Shown: positions 61,858 through 64,000 of the stretch, piece after piece | Layout: each line of letters starts with the position of its first letter | Numbering within the stretch: the first letter of the stretch is position 1 | NCBI RefSeq assembly: GCF_948329515.1 | Contig: NZ_CAOJCN010000009.1 | Coordinates: 182,383-246,382, forward strand | Source: Cohnella rhizoplanae | GTDB lineage: Bacteria; Bacillota; Bacilli; Paenibacillales; Paenibacillaceae | Length of the DNA: 64,000 bases | Reading direction: 5' to 3' | Notes under the pieces: model-generated | Database searches by the model: none | Told to the model about the DNA's origin: nothing | The model's input: only the letters and a program-made list of their open reading frames with translations | Made by a program: the position numbers and the translations under genes

Positions 61858-63345
61858 ATGGCAAACTCGCGCACGGCCTCGCCGGCCCAAGCAGAGCCCT
61901 TCTCGCTGCTCAAGCTGCTGCCGCCGCTCCTCGCCGTTATCATCGGCATGTTCATGGTTATCCTGGACACCACGGTCGTCAACGTCGCGATCCCGACGCT
62001 GGTCGACGACTTCGGCACCACCCTTCACCATCTGCAGTGGGCCGTCACCGGCTATACGCTCGCGCTGTCCGCCGTCATCCCCCTCGCCGGATGGATGACC
62101 GACAAGTTCGGCGCGAGGCGCGTCTTCATCGCGACGATCGTGCTATTCTCGCTCGGCTCCGCGCTCTGCGCGCTCGCGACGACGACGGATCAGCTCGTCG
62201 CCTTCCGCGTCATCCAGGGCATCGGCGGCGGCATGGTCGCGCCGATCGGCATGGCGCTCGTCTTCCGCATCTCTCCGCCCGACAAGCGCGGCGTCGTTAT
62301 GGGCGTACTCGGCATCCCGATTCTACTCGCTCCTGCGCTCGGGCCTGTACTGTCCGGTTACTTTGTCGAATATGTCTCGTGGCACTGGATCTTCCTGATC
62401 AACCTGCCGATCGGCGTCGCCGCGGTGTTCGTCGCTTGGCGCTACCTGCCCGTCTTCGAACGCGGCAAGCCGCCGGCGCTCGACATCCTCGGCATGATCC
62501 TCGGCCCGATCGCGTTCGCCATGCTGGCGTTCGGCGTCAGCGAAGGCGGCTCGGATTGGGGCTCCGCCCGTACGTTGACCGGCCTCATCGTAGGCGGCGT
62601 GTCGCTGCTGCTGTTCATCGTCGTCGAGTTGAGGCATCGGCAGCCGCTGCTGGAGCTGCGCGTATTCCGCAGCTTCGCGTTCACGCAGGGCATTATCCTG
62701 TCCTGGATCCTGTACGCGGCGCTGTTCGGCTCCATTATCCTCTTTCCTCTCATGCTGCAGCAAGTGAAGGGTTATACGCCGCTCGAGACCGGCCTCATCC
62801 TGCTGCCGCAGGCGCTCGGCTCCATGCTCTGCATGCCGATCGGCGGCCGTCTGTTCGACCGTATCGGCGCGCGTCCGATCGTGATCACCGGCACGCTGTT
62901 CATCTCGGCCGCGCTGCTCTTTATGTCGCAGATCACCCTGGACCGTCCGACTTACCTCATCATGCTGAACCTGTTCCTGCTCGGCTGCGGCATGGGTCTG
63001 TCGATGATGACGATGAACACCTACATCCTCAATACGGCGCCCAAGGACCTGGTCAGCCGCGTCACGCCGCTCACCAACTCGGCCCAGCAGGTCATCGTTT
63101 CCTTCGCGGTCGCCGGTCTGACGGGTTACCTGTCCACCCACAGCGACAAGGTCTTGGCGGCCTACAAGGGCCCCAATCCGCTCGAAGCGGCCGTCGGCGC
63201 GTTCGGCGACACCTTCCTGCTGACCTCCGGCTTCGCGATCGTCGGCTTCGCGCTCAGCCTGTTCATCCGCCGCGTCAAGCCGGCCTCGCAGAAGAGCGGC
63301 TCAAGCGACGTTCGGGCGGAGGAGAGCGTGCTGGCAGGACATTGA
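61858..63345 (+). CDS. DHA2-family MFS multidrug transporter (EmrB/QacA type)
   Basis: This 495-residue drug:proton antiporter has 14 predicted transmembrane helices. Signatures are LDTTVVNVAIPTL in helix 1 (motif D1), GWMTDKFGARR (motif A), RVIQGIGGGM (motif B) and GIPILLAPALGPVLSGY (motif C). The ATG has AAAGGA upstream. It is divergently paired with a TetR regulator 170 bp away, the usual repressor-controlled efflux arrangement. The drug specificity is not predictable. Confidence 0.93.
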   Translation: MANSRTASPAQAEPFSLLKLLPPLLAVIIGMFMVILDTTVVNVAIPTLVDDFGTTLHHLQWAVTGYTLALSAVIPLAGWMTDKFGARRVFIATIVLFSLGSALCALATTTDQLVAFRVIQGIGGGMVAPIGMALVFRISPPDKRGVVMGVLGIPILLAPALGPVLSGYFVEYVSWHWIFLINLPIGVAAVFVAWRYLPVFERGKPPALDILGMILGPIAFAMLAFGVSEGGSDWGSARTLTGLIVGGVSLLLFIVVELRHRQPLLELRVFRSFAFTQGIILSWILYAALFGSIILFPLMLQQVKGYTPLETGLILLPQALGSMLCMPIGGRLFDRIGARPIVITGTLFISAALLFMSQITLDRPTYLIMLNLFLLGCGMGLSMMTMNTYILNTAPKDLVSRVTPLTNSAQQVIVSFAVAGLTGYLSTHSDKVLAAYKGPNPLEAAVGAFGDTFLLTSGFAIVGFALSLFIRRVKPASQKSGSSDVRAEESVLAGH

Positions 63346-63399
63346 TGTTAGCGGTGGAGGCGTTGGGGCTTGGGGCGATTGCGCTTGGGGCGATTGCGC

Positions 63400-63815
63400 C
63401 GGGCTGATCGCCTTCACTACGGGAGGCGATTGGTCTTGGTGCGCCCGCGCCGGGCTGATCGCCTTCACTACGGGAGGCGATTGGTCTTGGTGCGCCCGCG
63501 CCGGGCTGATCGCCTTCACTACGGGAGGCGATTGGCCTTGGTGCGCCCGCGCCGGGCCGATCGCCTTCACTACAGGAGGCGATTGGTCTTGGTGCGTTTG
63601 CGCCGGGCTGATCGCCTTCACTACAGGAGGCGATTGGTCTTGGTGCGACTGCGCCAGGCCGATCGCCTTCACTACAGGAGGCGATTGGTCTTGGTGCGAC
63701 TGCGCCAGGCCGATCGCCTTCACTACGGGAGGCGATTGGTCTTGGTGCGCCCGCGCCGGGCTGATCGCCTTCACTACGGGAGGCGATTGGTCTTGGTGCG
63801 CTTGCGCCAAGCTGA
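63400..63815. repeat. Eight-unit 51-bp tandem array sharing a core with the 13.4-kb array
   Basis: GATCGCCTTCACTACRGG followed by AGGCGATTGGTCTTGGTGCG repeats with the GGGAGGCG motif at 63421, 63472, 63523, 63574, 63625, 63676, 63727 and 63778, exactly 51 bp apart. The hairpin core ATCGCCT-N10-AGGCGAT is the same as in the 13341-13725 array, while the other half of the unit is different. It fills most of the gap 63346-63974. Long reading frames through it on both strands reflect the period being a multiple of three. Confidence 0.93.
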
Positions 63816-63974
63816 TCCTGGTCTCTTGGCGTGTGCGCCGCGGCACCCGATGCGCAACAGCACCATTTTGGTGCGATCGCGCGCACATCGGAGCGGGTTA
63901 CCTATTTAGCCCCCTAATCCCTTTGGACACTTTCTCCGACTCGAATTAAACTATAAAGAGCGGAGGAAATGTCG

Positions 63975-64000
63975 GTGAAAAGACGTTTTTACGGAACGGA
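63975..64000 (+). CDS. Start of a gene cut by the window edge
   Basis: A GTG at 63975 with GGAGG eight bases upstream opens a frame reading MKRRFYGT before the window ends. A TATAAA at 63952-63957 may belong to its promoter. Only eight full codons are visible, so nothing can be said about the product. Confidence 0.45.

Noticed and set aside
63275..63888. Repeat protein frames on both strands of the right-hand array
   Set aside because: Open frames on both strands follow from the 51-bp period, and one overlaps the efflux gene end; no supported start.

Overview
The window looks like chromosomal DNA of a GC-rich, spore-former-type Firmicute of the Paenibacillaceae, most like Cohnella or a GC-rich Paenibacillus. 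The signs are strong AGGAGG/GGGG ribosome binding sites, many TTG and GTG starts, lipoprotein solute-binding proteins with Ser/Ala-rich linkers, YesM/YesN-type regulators, LplB/LplC-type ABC permeases, an S-layer-homology (SLH) surface anchor, CcpA cre-like sites, and Gfo/Idh oxidoreductases next to DUF4091 proteins. No tRNA, rRNA, insertion sequence or CRISPR array was recognised. Almost all genes are on the minus strand.

Region 1 (1-8.6 kb) is a monosaccharide sensing and uptake block. A membrane-anchored sugar-binding co-sensor, a LytS/YesM-type histidine kinase and a YesN-type AraC response regulator are translationally coupled to xylF. After an 870-bp gap carrying a six-unit 72-bp palindrome array come chvE and mmsA; mmsA runs off the left edge.

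Region 2 (8.6-15.5 kb) holds a three-gene TelA / VWA / membrane protein operon, a DinB-family protein, a DUF1801 protein and a stress-type SDR oxidoreductase. They are interspersed with two non-coding tandem arrays of 51-bp period. A third array of the same period lies at 63.4-63.8 kb and shares a hairpin core with the first.

Region 3 (15.5-36.6 kb) is a polysaccharide-utilisation locus. It contains a secreted right-handed beta-helix protein, a DUF4091 protein and a Gfo/Idh oxidoreductase; a membrane-spanning AraC regulator; an ABC transporter operon (two permeases and a lipoprotein) continuing into a 2-hydroxyacid dehydrogenase, a nitrilase-family amidase, a second Gfo/Idh protein and an enolase-superfamily enzyme; a second stand-alone binding protein; and a divergent alpha-galactosidase-like GH36/27-clan hydrolase. 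Three near-identical 29-bp inverted repeats sit immediately upstream of the beta-helix operon, the regulator gene and the permease operon. They define a probable regulon.

Region 4 (36.6-58.1 kb) is a second, related locus: binding protein, two permeases, Gfo/Idh oxidoreductase, two giant tandemly duplicated heparinase II/III-like secreted proteins (one SLH-anchored, one with extra C-terminal modules in its place), a DUF4091 protein and its own membrane AraC regulator. A relic of a permease 3' end lies between the two giant genes and records the duplication. A perfect cre match precedes the anchored copy.

Region 5 (58.1-64 kb) has a small unknown protein, a phytanoyl-CoA-dioxygenase-like gene coupled to an AraC regulator, a divergent TetR/MFS (DHA2) efflux pair, the 51-bp array and the first codons of another gene.

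Together regions 3 and 4 suggest extracellular depolymerisation of a complex, probably uronic-acid-containing polysaccharide at the cell surface, uptake of the fragments by two LplABC-like importers, and intracellular processing. The substrate cannot be read from sequence alone.
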